Assembly: GCF_026341775.1 (NCBI RefSeq)
Contig: NZ_JAPEOB010000001.1
Location: 496,001 to 560,000 of the forward strand
DNA: 64,000 nucleotides
From: Streptomyces sp. NBC_00654
GTDB lineage: Bacteria; Actinomycetota; Actinomycetes; Streptomycetales; Streptomycetaceae
Direction: 5' to 3'
Below the pieces are notes generated by a model. The model saw only the letters and a list, made by a program, of their open reading frames with translations, did not search any database and was not told the origin of the DNA. Made by a program: the position numbers and the translations under genes. Below, one piece after another: positions 16,641 through 24,480 of this stretch (position 1 is its first letter; every line of letters starts with the position of its first letter).

Positions 16641-18014
16641 GTGACCGAGACCCATACGAACACCAGAAGCCCGGAGCTGCGGGTGGCCTCAGGCGCGATC
16701 GCGGGCCTGCGGCAGGACCTCTTCCACGACGCGTTCGCCTACCGCCCGATGGGCCCGAGGAGGGGCGAGGGGCGGATCTTCCGGCTGGTGCCCGCGCGGC
16801 TGCGGCAGTACGCCGTCTGGACCCCGCACGGTGTGGTGCTGCTGGCGGCCGTGTTCACCGTGCTGCTGGGCCTCGACACCTGGGACCACCAGGTCGTCGT
16901 CGCCGCGCTGCCCGCGATTCCGGTCGCGCTGAGCCTGGTCAGGCCGGTCGCCGCGTTCTGGGTGTCGATGGTCTCCTCCCTGATCTCCGCCATGGGGAGC
17001 GGCGACGGGCTGTGGGGGCCCGCCAGCCTGTTCTCGCACCTGGTGGTGCTGGTGGTCGTGGCGGCCAGGACACGGCCGCGTACCGCCGCCTGGATGTGGG
17101 CGCTGACCCTGCTGTTCGGCATGCTGCTGCAGAGCGTCGGGCCCATGCGGGACTCCGACGGCGCCGGGCCGATGCTCGTGCTCTCCGCCCTGGCGCTGCT
17201 CGTGGTGAGCATGATCCAGGTACGGCGCGACGCCGAGCGCGAAGTGACCGTGCAGCGCACCGTCACCGCCGTCGAGCGCGACCGGCGCACGCTCCTGGAG
17301 GAGCGCACCACCATCGCCCGTGAGCTGCATGACGTCGTGGCCCACCACATGTCGGTCGTCGCGATCCAGGCGGAGGCCGCGCCCTACCGGGTGGAGAACC
17401 CGCCGCCCGAGCTGGAGCAGGCGTTCGTCACCATCCGGGAGAACGCCGTGGCCGCCCTCACCGAGCTGCGCCGGGTGCTCGGAGTGGTCCGCGCCGACGA
17501 CTACGAGGCGCCGGACGCCCCGCAGCCCACCCTCGACGGGCTCGACGGCCTTCTCGCCAATGTGCGGGAGGCGGGTCTGGAGTCGGAGAAGACGATCACG
17601 GGCGCGGTGCGCGAACTGCCGCAGGGCGTCGAGCTGTCGGCGTACCGGATCATTCAGGAGGCCCTCAGCAACACCCTGCGGCACGCGCCGGGGGCGACGG
17701 CCCGGGTCGAGCTCGGCTATGTGCTCGGCGGTCTCGGACTGCGCGTCGTCAACGGGCCGCCGACCGGGCTGGTGAAGCCGTCGCCGGGGGCCGGGCACGG
17801 GATCACGGGGATGCGGGAGCGGGTCGCGATGCTGAACGGGGAGATGACCGCCGGGCCGACCGGGGACGGCGGATACGAGATCGCCGCGTTCATCCCCGTG
17901 CAGTCGGCGCACGACGACACCCACGAGGCCCATGACGCCCGCGCGGCACGGGACGCGAAGAGCGACCGGGGCACGCGGGACACGGACGGCACCGGGCAGG
18001 GCGAGGGCGCATGA
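16641..18014 (+). CDS. Two-component sensor histidine kinase, NarL-partner (HisKA_3) type
   Basis: A 457-residue membrane kinase. Residues about 65-190 hold four or five membrane helices with almost no external loop, so it may sense the membrane or intramembrane signals. The dimerisation/phosphoacceptor helix is ARELHDVVAHHMSVVAIQAE with His230, typical of HisKA_3. The ATP-binding domain has the N-box-like AYRIIQEALSNTLRHAP and a glycine box GHGITGMRERV. A disordered Asp/Arg/Thr-rich tail of about 30 residues follows. GTG start; TACCGT at 16629-16634 lies 6 bases upstream, suggesting leaderless expression. It overlaps its response regulator by four bases. Confidence 0.9.
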   Translation: MTETHTNTRSPELRVASGAIAGLRQDLFHDAFAYRPMGPRRGEGRIFRLVPARLRQYAVWTPHGVVLLAAVFTVLLGLDTWDHQVVVAALPAIPVALSLVRPVAAFWVSMVSSLISAMGSGDGLWGPASLFSHLVVLVVVAARTRPRTAAWMWALTLLFGMLLQSVGPMRDSDGAGPMLVLSALALLVVSMIQVRRDAEREVTVQRTVTAVERDRRTLLEERTTIARELHDVVAHHMSVVAIQAEAAPYRVENPPPELEQAFVTIRENAVAALTELRRVLGVVRADDYEAPDAPQPTLDGLDGLLANVREAGLESEKTITGAVRELPQGVELSAYRIIQEALSNTLRHAPGATARVELGYVLGGLGLRVVNGPPTGLVKPSPGAGHGITGMRERVAMLNGEMTAGPTGDGGYEIAAFIPVQSAHDDTHEAHDARAARDAKSDRGTRDTDGTGQGEGA

Positions 18015-18673
18015 ACGACATCCGGGTGCTGATCGTCGACGACCAGATGATGGTGCGCGAGGGCTTCTCCGTGCTGCTCAACGCGATGCCGGGGATCGAG
18101 GTCGCGGGCGAGGCGGTCGACGGGCGGCAGGCCGTCTCGCAGGTCGCGGCCCTGCGCCCCGACGTGGTGCTGATGGACATCCGGATGCCCGTGATGAACG
18201 GCATCGAGGCGACCCGCGAGATCGTGGCGCAGGACGCGGACGCGAAGGTGCTGGTGCTCACGACGTTCGACCTCGACGAGTACGTGTACCAGGCACTGCG
18301 GGCCGGGGCCTCCGGCTTCCTGCTCAAGGACGCCTCCGCGCGGCAGCTGGCCGACGGCGTACGGGTGGTGGCGTCGGGGGAGGCGCTGCTCGCGCCGACG
18401 GTGACGCGGCGGCTGATCACCGAGTTCTCGAAGCTCGCCGAGACCCCCCGGCCGCCGGCCCTCGCCCGGGTCGGCGACCTCACGGAACGCGAGACGGAGG
18501 TGCTGGTGCTCATCGCGCAGGGCCTGTCGAACGCGGAGATCGCCTCGCATCTGGTGGTCGCCGAATCCACCATCAAGACGCATGTGAGCCGCATCCTGGT
18601 GAAGCTCGGGCTGCGCGACCGGACCCAGGCGGCGGTGTTCGCGTACGAGGCGCGGCTGGTCACGCCCGGATAG
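18011..18673 (+). CDS. Response regulator, NarL/FixJ family
   Basis: A 220-residue DNA-binding regulator, partner of the upstream kinase through an ATGA overlap. The receiver domain has acidic residues Asp10/Asp11, the phosphoacceptor Asp56 in VVLMDIRMPVMNG, and Lys in FLLKDASARQLADGVR. The C-terminal LuxR-type helix-turn-helix begins LTERETEVLVLIAQGLSNAEIA and continues through VAESTIKTHVSRILVKL. All key residues are intact. Its targets are unknown; the adjacent P450 has its own promoter. Confidence 0.93.
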   Translation: MNDIRVLIVDDQMMVREGFSVLLNAMPGIEVAGEAVDGRQAVSQVAALRPDVVLMDIRMPVMNGIEATREIVAQDADAKVLVLTTFDLDEYVYQALRAGASGFLLKDASARQLADGVRVVASGEALLAPTVTRRLITEFSKLAETPRPPALARVGDLTERETEVLVLIAQGLSNAEIASHLVVAESTIKTHVSRILVKLGLRDRTQAAVFAYEARLVTPG

Positions 18674-18715
18674 CGCGGGGACGGCGGTACCGGGGCGGTA
18701 CCCGGGGCGGTCCCC

Positions 18716-18743
18716 TTGCGCCGGCGGCCGGTGCCGGTAGCGT
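18716..18743 (+). promoter_or_regulatory. Leaderless-type promoter of the P450 gene
   Basis: TTGCGC (18716-18721), 16 bases, TAGCGT (18738-18743), with the ATG at 18750 only 6 bases later. This explains the absence of a Shine-Dalgarno site. Confidence 0.5.
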
Positions 18744-18749
18744 CGGGTC

Positions 18750-19955
18750 ATGCACGTGTCCTTCGATCCCTGGTCCCCGGCGTTCGTCGCCGACCCGTAT
18801 CCCACCTACGCGGCCCTGCGCGCCGGTGGCCGGGCGCACTACTTCGAGCCGACCCGGCAGTGGCTGATCCCGCACTACGCCGATGTGTCGGGCCTGCTGC
18901 GCGACCGGCGGCTGGGCCGCACGTATCTGCACCGCTTCAGCCACGAGGAGTTCGGCCGCGCGGCGCCGCCCGCCGCGCACGAGCCGTTCACCGTCCTCAA
19001 CGGGCAGGGCCTGCTCGATCTGGAGGCCCCGGACCACACCCGTATCCGGCGGCTGGTCTCCAAGGCGTTCACCCCGCGTACGGTCGAGCGGCTCGCCCCG
19101 ACCGTACGGCGGCTGGCGGCCGAGCTGGTGGACGCGTTCGTCGCGGAGGGCGGCGGCGATCTCCTCGCGGCCGTCGCCGAGCCGCTGCCGGTCGCCGTCA
19201 TCGCCGAGATGCTCGGCGTTCCGGAGTCCGACCGGGCGCTGCTGCGGCCCTGGTCGGCGGCGATCTGCGGGATGTACGAGCTGAACCCGTCCGAGGAGAC
19301 CGCACGGGCCGCCGTCCGGGCCTCGGCCGACTTCTCCGCGTATCTGCGCGGGCTGATCGCCGAGCGGCGCGGGAAGCCCGGGGACGACCTGATCTCCGCG
19401 CTCATCGCCGCCCATGACGAGGGGGAGCGGCTCAGCGAGCAGGAGATGATCTCCACCTGTGTACTGCTGCTGAACGCGGGCCACGAGGCGACGGTCAACA
19501 CCACCGTCAACGGCTGGCGCACCCTCTTCCGGCACCCGGACCAGCTGGAGGCGCTGCGCGCGGACCACGGGATGCTGCCGACGGCCGTGGAGGAACTGCT
19601 GCGGTACGACACCCCGTTGCAGCTGTTCGAGCGCTGGGTGCTGGACGACATCGAGATCGACGGCACGGTGATTCCGCGCGGCTCGGAGGTGGCGCTGCTG
19701 TTCGGCTCGGCCAACCGGGACCCGGAGCGGTTCGCCCGGCCGGACGAGCTGGATCTGTCCCGGCCGGACAACCCGCACATCAGCCTGGGCGCGGGCATCC
19801 ACTACTGCCTCGGGGCGCCGCTGGCCCGCGTGGAACTCGCCGCGTCCTTCGGTGAGCTGCTGCGCAGGGCGCCGGAGATGCGGCTGGCGGCGGAGCCGGA
19901 GTGGAACCCCGGATTCGTCATCCGGGGGCTGAAGGAGCTGCGCGTGGAGCTGTGA
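18750..19955 (+). CDS. Cytochrome P450, CYP107-like
   Basis: A 401-residue soluble class I bacterial P450. The heme loop is SLGAGIHYCLGAPLARVEL with ligand Cys353; the K-helix ExxR is in VEELLRYDTPLQL. The I-helix reads LLLNAGHEATVNTTVNG, where the usual acid-alcohol pair appears as Glu-Ala-Thr. From the region and I-helix I think it is the counterpart of S. coelicolor CYP107U1 (SCO3636), reported to affect development, but this rests on memory of gene order. No ferredoxin gene is adjacent. It borders the accessory block to the right, and I assign it to the core rather than to the signalling genes. Confidence 0.85.
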   Translation: MHVSFDPWSPAFVADPYPTYAALRAGGRAHYFEPTRQWLIPHYADVSGLLRDRRLGRTYLHRFSHEEFGRAAPPAAHEPFTVLNGQGLLDLEAPDHTRIRRLVSKAFTPRTVERLAPTVRRLAAELVDAFVAEGGGDLLAAVAEPLPVAVIAEMLGVPESDRALLRPWSAAICGMYELNPSEETARAAVRASADFSAYLRGLIAERRGKPGDDLISALIAAHDEGERLSEQEMISTCVLLLNAGHEATVNTTVNGWRTLFRHPDQLEALRADHGMLPTAVEELLRYDTPLQLFERWVLDDIEIDGTVIPRGSEVALLFGSANRDPERFARPDELDLSRPDNPHISLGAGIHYCLGAPLARVELAASFGELLRRAPEMRLAAEPEWNPGFVIRGLKELRVEL

Positions 19956-20000
19956 GGGGCGCTGCCGGGATCAGCGGGCGCGCACCGGGACCAGCGGGGG

Positions 20001-20063
20001 TGGTCCCGGGATCAGCGGGGGTGGTCCCGGGATCAGCAGGGGTGGTCCCGGGATCAGCAGGGG
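20001..20063. repeat. 21-bp tandem repeat, three exact-length copies
   Basis: Unit TGGTCCCGGGATCAGCGGGGG or with A for G at position 17, at 20001-20021, 20022-20042 and 20043-20063, preceded by degenerate partial copies from about 19965. It lies in the convergent gap after the P450 gene. Confidence 0.8.
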
Positions 20064-20102
20064 CCCGGGGGACGCGCCGGGCGGTGTACCCGGTTCCGCT
20101 TC

Positions 20103-20123
20103 GCCCCGGGACTCTCCCGGGGC
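20103..20123. terminator. Bidirectional terminator hairpin
   Basis: Perfect arms GCCCCGGGA and TCCCGGGGC with a CTC loop. It sits between the P450 gene and the convergent epimerase-type gene. Confidence 0.5.
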
Positions 20124-20146
20124 ACAGGCGCGTCCGGCCGGGTGGG

Positions 20147-21082
20147 TCAGGCGAGCAGGGCGCGGTACCAGTCGGCGGAGGCGGCCAGCCCGGCGAGGGG
20201 GCCGGGGCCGGGATCCACTCCGGTGCGCTCCCAGATCGCGTCGGAGCGGTACCAGTGGTCCTGGGCGAGCAGATGGAACTGCCGCTCGCTCACGGCTCCC
20301 GGGTGGGCGGCGTGCTCCTCGACGCAGCGCTCCCAGGACAGGTCCTCGTCGGCGGGGGCGGGGACGACGCCGTGCCCGGCGAGGGCCGCGACCAGGTCGC
20401 CGATCCGTACCGGCCGGGGGTGCGCCGCGTGGAACACCGAGGGCCCCGGGGGCCCCGGTGCCAGTGCGACGGAGGTGATCAGCCGCGCCAGGTCCGGCGC
20501 GTCCACGACCGACAGCGACGCGGCGCCGCCGTCCCACCGGCCGGGCACCCGCTTCAGCAGGTCGGCCAGCGCGGGCACGACCCAGCGGTCTCCGGCCCCC
20601 AGGACCAGCCCGGCGCGGAGCACCACCGCTCCGGCCCGCAGCGCGTGCTGTTCGCCCGCGAGCCGGGTGGCGCTGGCGGCCGATACGGGAGCGGGCGTGA
20701 GTTCCGCGATGTCCTGGCCGGTGTGCGGCCCCCGGCCGTAGACGGCCGTGGTGGACAGCTGTACGACGCGTGGCGTCCCGGCCCGGACCGCTTCCGCCAT
20801 CAGGGCGCCGGTGCCCGTCGCGTTCACCGCGCGGCAGCTCTCCTCGGTACCGGAGACCTTGGACGCGAGGTGGATCAGTACGTCGGCGTCCTCGCAGATC
20901 CCGTGCAGCGAGCCGGTGTCGGTGAGTTCGGCCGGAACCCACTCCACGCCGGGCGGGCCGTCGGGGGCGGGCCGCCGGCCGGCGAGGCGGACGGTCACCC
21001 CGTCGCGGGCGGCCAGTGCCCTGACGACGTGTGTGCCGACGAACCCCGTGCCACCGGTGACGACGATCCGGGTGCTGTTCAT
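20147..21082 (-). CDS. NAD-dependent epimerase/dehydratase (extended SDR), butyrolactone-locus type
   Basis: A 311-residue extended short-chain dehydrogenase. The NAD(P)-binding motif VVTGGTGFVGTHVVRAL is at the N-terminus, LIHLASKVSG follows, and the catalytic region is STTAVYGRGPHTG. The usual YxxxK is not obvious: the expected position reads SAASATRLAGEQHAL, so Tyr and Lys appear to be replaced. That could mean altered chemistry or a reductase of unsaturated precursors. Its ATG overlaps the stop of the receptor gene, so the two are coupled. Epimerase-like genes next to afsA/arpA homologues are common, and I infer a role in forming or tailoring the signal. Confidence 0.75.
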   Translation of the reverse strand: MNSTRIVVTGGTGFVGTHVVRALAARDGVTVRLAGRRPAPDGPPGVEWVPAELTDTGSLHGICEDADVLIHLASKVSGTEESCRAVNATGTGALMAEAVRAGTPRVVQLSTTAVYGRGPHTGQDIAELTPAPVSAASATRLAGEQHALRAGAVVLRAGLVLGAGDRWVVPALADLLKRVPGRWDGGAASLSVVDAPDLARLITSVALAPGPPGPSVFHAAHPRPVRIGDLVAALAGHGVVPAPADEDLSWERCVEEHAAHPGAVSERQFHLLAQDHWYRSDAIWERTGVDPGPGPLAGLAASADWYRALLA

Positions 21083-21738
21083 CCCGCACTCATGACGGGC
21101 TCGCCGTTCAGGTCGAGTGCGGCGAGCATGTCCGGTGTGGCGATGCCGGGCAGCAGGAAGCGCCACAGGGTCATGATGCGCGGGGTCAGGTCCGAGCGGC
21201 CCGTCGTTATCTCCGACATCAGCTGCGTCCCGGTGTACGCGCCGACCAGGGTGAGCGAGAAGCTCTCCTCGTCGACCTCCGGCCGGAGTTCGCCCGCCTC
21301 GCGGGCCACGACCAGCTCCTTGTGGAAGAGCGCCGCCCACCAGGCGTAGATCGAGTCGTCGTTCCGGGCCGGCCCTCCGGGGTCCACGGCGAGCCGTACT
21401 CCGGCGCGCAGCAGGACATTGTGCTGCATCTCCACGGCCAGCATGAGGGTGATGTTCACCAGCTGTTGCAACCCGCGTGGTTCCGGCGGGAGTACGAGGT
21501 CGGCCGCCTGCTCCAGCATGACGGCGTGGGCCAGTTCCTCCTTCGACTTGAAGTGGAAGTACATGGCCCCCTGCGTCATGCCCGCACGGGCGAGGATCTT
21601 GTTGGTGCCCGCTCCGTAGTACCCGCTTTCGTCGAAACACTCGGCTGCGGCCTTGAGGAGAGCCCTCCGCGTGCGGATGGCTCGTTCCTGCGGTTGTTTG
21701 GACTTCATCTGGATGACCCATGCTTTCTCGACAAACAA
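21079..21738 (-). CDS. TetR-family gamma-butyrolactone receptor homologue (ArpA/ScbR-like)
   Basis: A 219-residue repressor of the ArpA family, which releases DNA on binding a butyrolactone-type ligand. The N-terminal block QERAIRTRRALLKAAAECF and the helix-turn-helix end AMYFHFKSKEELAHAVM are diagnostic; the ligand domain has LRAGVRLAVDPGG and AWWAALFHKEL. An AGGGAGGT ribosome site five bases before a TTG at 21738 supports the longer start; the ATG at 21708 would remove ten residues. It is divergent from afsA, the classical arrangement, and probably controls that shared promoter region. Confidence 0.88.
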   Translation of the reverse strand: MFVEKAWVIQMKSKQPQERAIRTRRALLKAAAECFDESGYYGAGTNKILARAGMTQGAMYFHFKSKEELAHAVMLEQAADLVLPPEPRGLQQLVNITLMLAVEMQHNVLLRAGVRLAVDPGGPARNDDSIYAWWAALFHKELVVAREAGELRPEVDEESFSLTLVGAYTGTQLMSEITTGRSDLTPRIMTLWRFLLPGIATPDMLAALDLNGEPVMSAG

Positions 21739-21822
21739 ACAGACCTCCCTCTATGTTAAATGAAATGATGATCGCCGCTCAACTAGGCGGCGACGGTTCT
21801 TACTCGGAGGGGGGCGGTCCTC
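21739..21822. promoter_or_regulatory. Divergent promoter region between receptor and afsA homologue
   Basis: An 84-base gap holding an AT-rich core (about 21729-21775), striking in this GC background. Receptors of this class bind imperfect palindromes (ARE elements) in such gaps. I see AACAAACAGACC on one side but no convincing symmetric partner, so the exact operator is unresolved. Confidence 0.4.
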
Positions 21823-22881
21823 GTGCCCGCACACGACGCTGCCGGAAACTGCATCCTCGATCCAGTCATCGACCAAGTGCCGCAGCACTACGTCCATAAG
21901 TCGAACGCCGCCGAGGTCTACCTCGCGGAATGGACCAGGACGGGCCCCGACGCCTTTCGCATCGCCGCGAACTGGCCGTCCACACACACTTTCTACCGTG
22001 CGGGGGCGGCCCTCGACCCGCTGTTGCTCTGCGAGGCGATCCGTCAGACGTTCCCGCTGCTGTGCCACGCCGCGTACGAGGTTCCGGTCGGACACCAGCT
22101 CATCTGGGAGGACTTCGCCTATCGGATCGACAGTGCCGCGTACGGTGCCGATCTCGGCCATCAGGTCGAACTCCAGGTCGAGTGCTTCGATCTGTCGTAC
22201 CGGGGAAGCCGGCCCACCGCCCTTTCCCTGCGCATGGTCATCACCCGGGGCGGGGTCCGCGTGGCCACGGCGCGGACCCGGTTCACCACGCACACCGCGG
22301 GGGTCTACCGGCGGCTGCGCGGCGACCGGGCCGACGCGTCCGCGGTGATGGCCCGTTCCGTGCCCGCCCCGATACCGGCCGCCGCCGGGGACGTACGGCG
22401 TTCCCGCGCGGACGATGTCGTGATCGGCCCCGGCGGCTCCGGCGTTCAGGGCGGCTCCGGCGTTCAGGGCGGTCCCGGTGTCCAGGGCGGTCCCGGTGTC
22501 CGGGGCGGGGCGGACGGCGGCAGGCGGCTCAGGGTCCCCGTCCCGCACCCCATCTATTTCGATCACCCCGTGGACCATGTGCCGGGGATGATACTGCTGG
22601 AGGCGGCCCACCAACTGACCTACGACCACGTGCGTTTCACTGACGCCAGGGTCGAAATAGCCGCCCTGGACTGTGCGTTCTTCCACTACGTGGAGCTGGA
22701 CGAGCCCTGTGCGCTCCGCTCCGAGCCCCTCGACCCCGATGCCGCGGGCCGCGCCCGGCTCCGGGTCGAAGCCGTGCAGGCCGGCCGGGTCGCCTTCGCG
22801 GCCACGGTCACGGTCACCGCGCCGGTGACGGCCGCCGAGACCGGGGCCGACGGACCGGCAGGGGACGGTAGAGCGGCATGA
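21823..22881 (+). CDS. AfsA-like gamma-butyrolactone biosynthesis protein
   Basis: A 352-residue protein with two hotdog-like AfsA repeats. AfsA joins a beta-ketoacyl chain to dihydroxyacetone phosphate, the first committed step to A-factor-type signals. The first repeat contains the typical VHKSNAAEVYLAEW and WPSTHTFY segments (residues about 24-60); the second has the strongly conserved HPIYFDHPVDHVPGMILLEAAHQ-type block around residue 245. Between them, four identical-length Gly-rich repeats lengthen the linker. GTG start with GGAGGGGGG upstream. It is translationally coupled to the following lysR gene. Confidence 0.88.
   Translation: MPAHDAAGNCILDPVIDQVPQHYVHKSNAAEVYLAEWTRTGPDAFRIAANWPSTHTFYRAGAALDPLLLCEAIRQTFPLLCHAAYEVPVGHQLIWEDFAYRIDSAAYGADLGHQVELQVECFDLSYRGSRPTALSLRMVITRGGVRVATARTRFTTHTAGVYRRLRGDRADASAVMARSVPAPIPAAAGDVRRSRADDVVIGPGGSGVQGGSGVQGGPGVQGGPGVRGGADGGRRLRVPVPHPIYFDHPVDHVPGMILLEAAHQLTYDHVRFTDARVEIAALDCAFFHYVELDEPCALRSEPLDPDAAGRARLRVEAVQAGRVAFAATVTVTAPVTAAETGADGPAGDGRAA
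22432..22503 (+). repeat. Four 18-bp in-frame repeats in the afsA linker
   Basis: Units GGCGGCTCCGGCGTTCAG (twice) and GGCGGTCCCGGTGTCCAG or a close variant (twice) at 22432-22503 encode Gly-Gly-Ser/Pro-Gly-Val-Gln. They sit exactly between the two hotdog domains. Confidence 0.8.
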
Positions 22882-23948
22882 GACAGCAGCCCGAGGACAT
22901 ACCCCGGACACCCGACCGCCCCGGCCCCGGCAACGGCTCCGCCTCCGCCTCCGGTGAGGGAATCGCCCCCGGCGACGGATACGCCCCCGGCCCCGGCCCC
23001 GGAAAGGGAACCGGCCCCGGCACCGTCCCCGCCGCGCGCCTCGCAGGCGTCAGCCTGCGCCATCTGCACGCCTTCCTCGCCGTCGCCGACACCTTGAGCT
23101 TCACCGACGCCGCCGCCAGGATGTCGAGCAACCAGCCCGCACTGACCCGTTCCATCCGCCGGCTCGAAGAACACATGGGCGTACGCCTCTTCCACCGCAC
23201 CACCCGCCAGGTCTGCCTGACCCCGGCGGGCGCGACCCTGCGTGAAGAACTCCAGGTGCTGCTGCCCCGCTTCGAGAAGGCCCTGTTCCCCGACGGCTCC
23301 GCGCCCGGCCTGCGGCTCGGGTTCGCCTGGCTGCTCCCCGACGAGTGGGTCCATGAGGCCATCCGGCGCTTCGAGGCGGAGACCGGTGCCCGGGTCGAAC
23401 TGCGGCGCTGCGACGACGCGGGCGCCGGAGTGGGCCGGGCGACGGTCGATGTCGCGATCCTGCGCGGCCGGCTGCGGCGCAGCGGGGTGAAGGAGACCCC
23501 GCTCGGCACCGAGCGCTATGTCGCCGCCGTGCCGCGCCGGCATCCGCTCGCCGCCCGGGAGCGGGTGGACTGGTTCGAACTGGCCGAGTACCCCTTGGTC
23601 CTCAACGAGGTCACCGGTCCGATCCAGCAGCGGGACTGGGGTATCGCCCGTCGCCCCAGCACCGTCCTGCACTGCCTCAACTTCGACGAGTGCATCGAGT
23701 CGGTGGCCGCGGGCAAGGGCATCAGCGTGGTGCCCGACCTGGTGCTCCGGCGCAACGTCCACCCCTCCGTCGCCTTCGTGCCCCTGCGCGGAGGCCCCTC
23801 CATCGGTATCTCGCTGATCCAGCCGGTGCAGGGCAGTCATCCCCTGGCCGACCGGTTCGTCCGGGTGGTCCAGCAGGTCCTGGCACCGGCCGGGCGGCGG
23901 GGCGGAGCCGCCGAATCGGCCCTGGCGGCTCCGGCGGCGGGGGACTGA
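22878..23948 (+). CDS. LysR-family transcriptional regulator
   Basis: A 356-residue LysR regulator whose winged helix-turn-helix starts near residue 55 (LRHLHAFLAVADTLSFTDAA, NQPALTRSIRRLEEHMGVRLF). The substrate-binding half has normal elements (LRLGFAWLLP, AVPRRHPLAA, SVAAGKGISVVPD). The first 53 residues are a Gly/Pro/Ser-rich extension absent from most LysR proteins, so a later start is possible, although ATGA coupling to the afsA stop supports 22878. It may set expression of the divergent biosynthetic genes to its right. Confidence 0.88.
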   Translation: MRQQPEDIPRTPDRPGPGNGSASASGEGIAPGDGYAPGPGPGKGTGPGTVPAARLAGVSLRHLHAFLAVADTLSFTDAAARMSSNQPALTRSIRRLEEHMGVRLFHRTTRQVCLTPAGATLREELQVLLPRFEKALFPDGSAPGLRLGFAWLLPDEWVHEAIRRFEAETGARVELRRCDDAGAGVGRATVDVAILRGRLRRSGVKETPLGTERYVAAVPRRHPLAARERVDWFELAEYPLVLNEVTGPIQQRDWGIARRPSTVLHCLNFDECIESVAAGKGISVVPDLVLRRNVHPSVAFVPLRGGPSIGISLIQPVQGSHPLADRFVRVVQQVLAPAGRRGGAAESALAAPAAGD

Positions 23949-23980
23949 CCGCGCGGGCCGGCGGACGGCGTTGATGACAT

Positions 23981-24018
23981 GTGTGGGGTGACCGTCCGGC
24001 ACGACGGCCACCCCACAC
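23981..24018. terminator. Bidirectional terminator
   Basis: A ten-base perfect stem GTGTGGGGTG/CACCCCACAC plus an inner CCGTC/GACGG stem, in the convergent gap between lysR and the truncated dehydrogenase. Confidence 0.7.
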
Positions 24019-24036
24019 GCTCCTGCCGCCCGCTGC

Positions 24037-24480
24037 TCAGACCCGGCCGGGCGCCCCCGGCGTACGGGCGCCCGCGGCACGGGAGTTGACCGCGTGGTCG
24101 GGGACACCTCCCGTGAGGGCCCGCACCACGGCCTCCACCGCGACCCGCCCGGCCCGCTCCTGGGCCTCCGCGGTACCGGCGCCCAGACGGGGGGTGGCGA
24201 CCACGGAGTCGAAGGCCAACAGGGGGTTTCCCACCGTCGGGTCGATCTCGAGGACATCGAGTGCGGCGCCCGCCACCCGGCCTTCCTTGAGGGCGAGGGC
24301 GAGGGCGAGCGCGTTCTCGTCGACGATGCCGCCCCGGGCGGTGTCCACCAGCCGGAGGGACGGTTTGGCCGGCCGCAGCTCCCGCTCCCCGATGAGCCCC
24401 ACGGTCGCGGGAGGGGCGGCGGGGCCCGGAGGCACGGGGGCGGGCGCTTCGGTGGGGGACGCGGGGCCCGGCGAGGTCAC
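24037..24480 (-). pseudogene. Truncated D-2-hydroxyacid (phosphoglycerate) dehydrogenase remnant
   Basis: A 147-residue frame coupled to the ALAS gene by a GTGA overlap. Residues about 28-115 match only the C-terminal part of the NAD-binding domain of SerA-type enzymes (GLIGERELRPAKPSL, TARGGIVDENAL, GRVAGAALDVLE, SVVATPRLGAGTAEAQERAG). The substrate-binding domain and GxGxxG motif are missing, replaced by a Pro/Ala-rich leader of about 25 residues. The catalytic His of the TPH motif is Arg, and the usual Glu-Pro is Asp-Pro. It cannot be an active dehydrogenase; it is either decaying or kept for another role. Confidence 0.75.

Noticed and set aside
18750..19955. P450 as part of the butyrolactone signal pathway
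   Set aside because: P450s accompany some butenolide loci, but this one has its own leaderless promoter, lies on the other side of a terminator and repeat array, and resembles the core CYP107U gene by position.
21729..21775. ARE-type palindromic receptor operator
   Set aside because: The AT-rich stretch is suggestive, but I could not align two convincing half-sites, so it is listed only as a promoter region.
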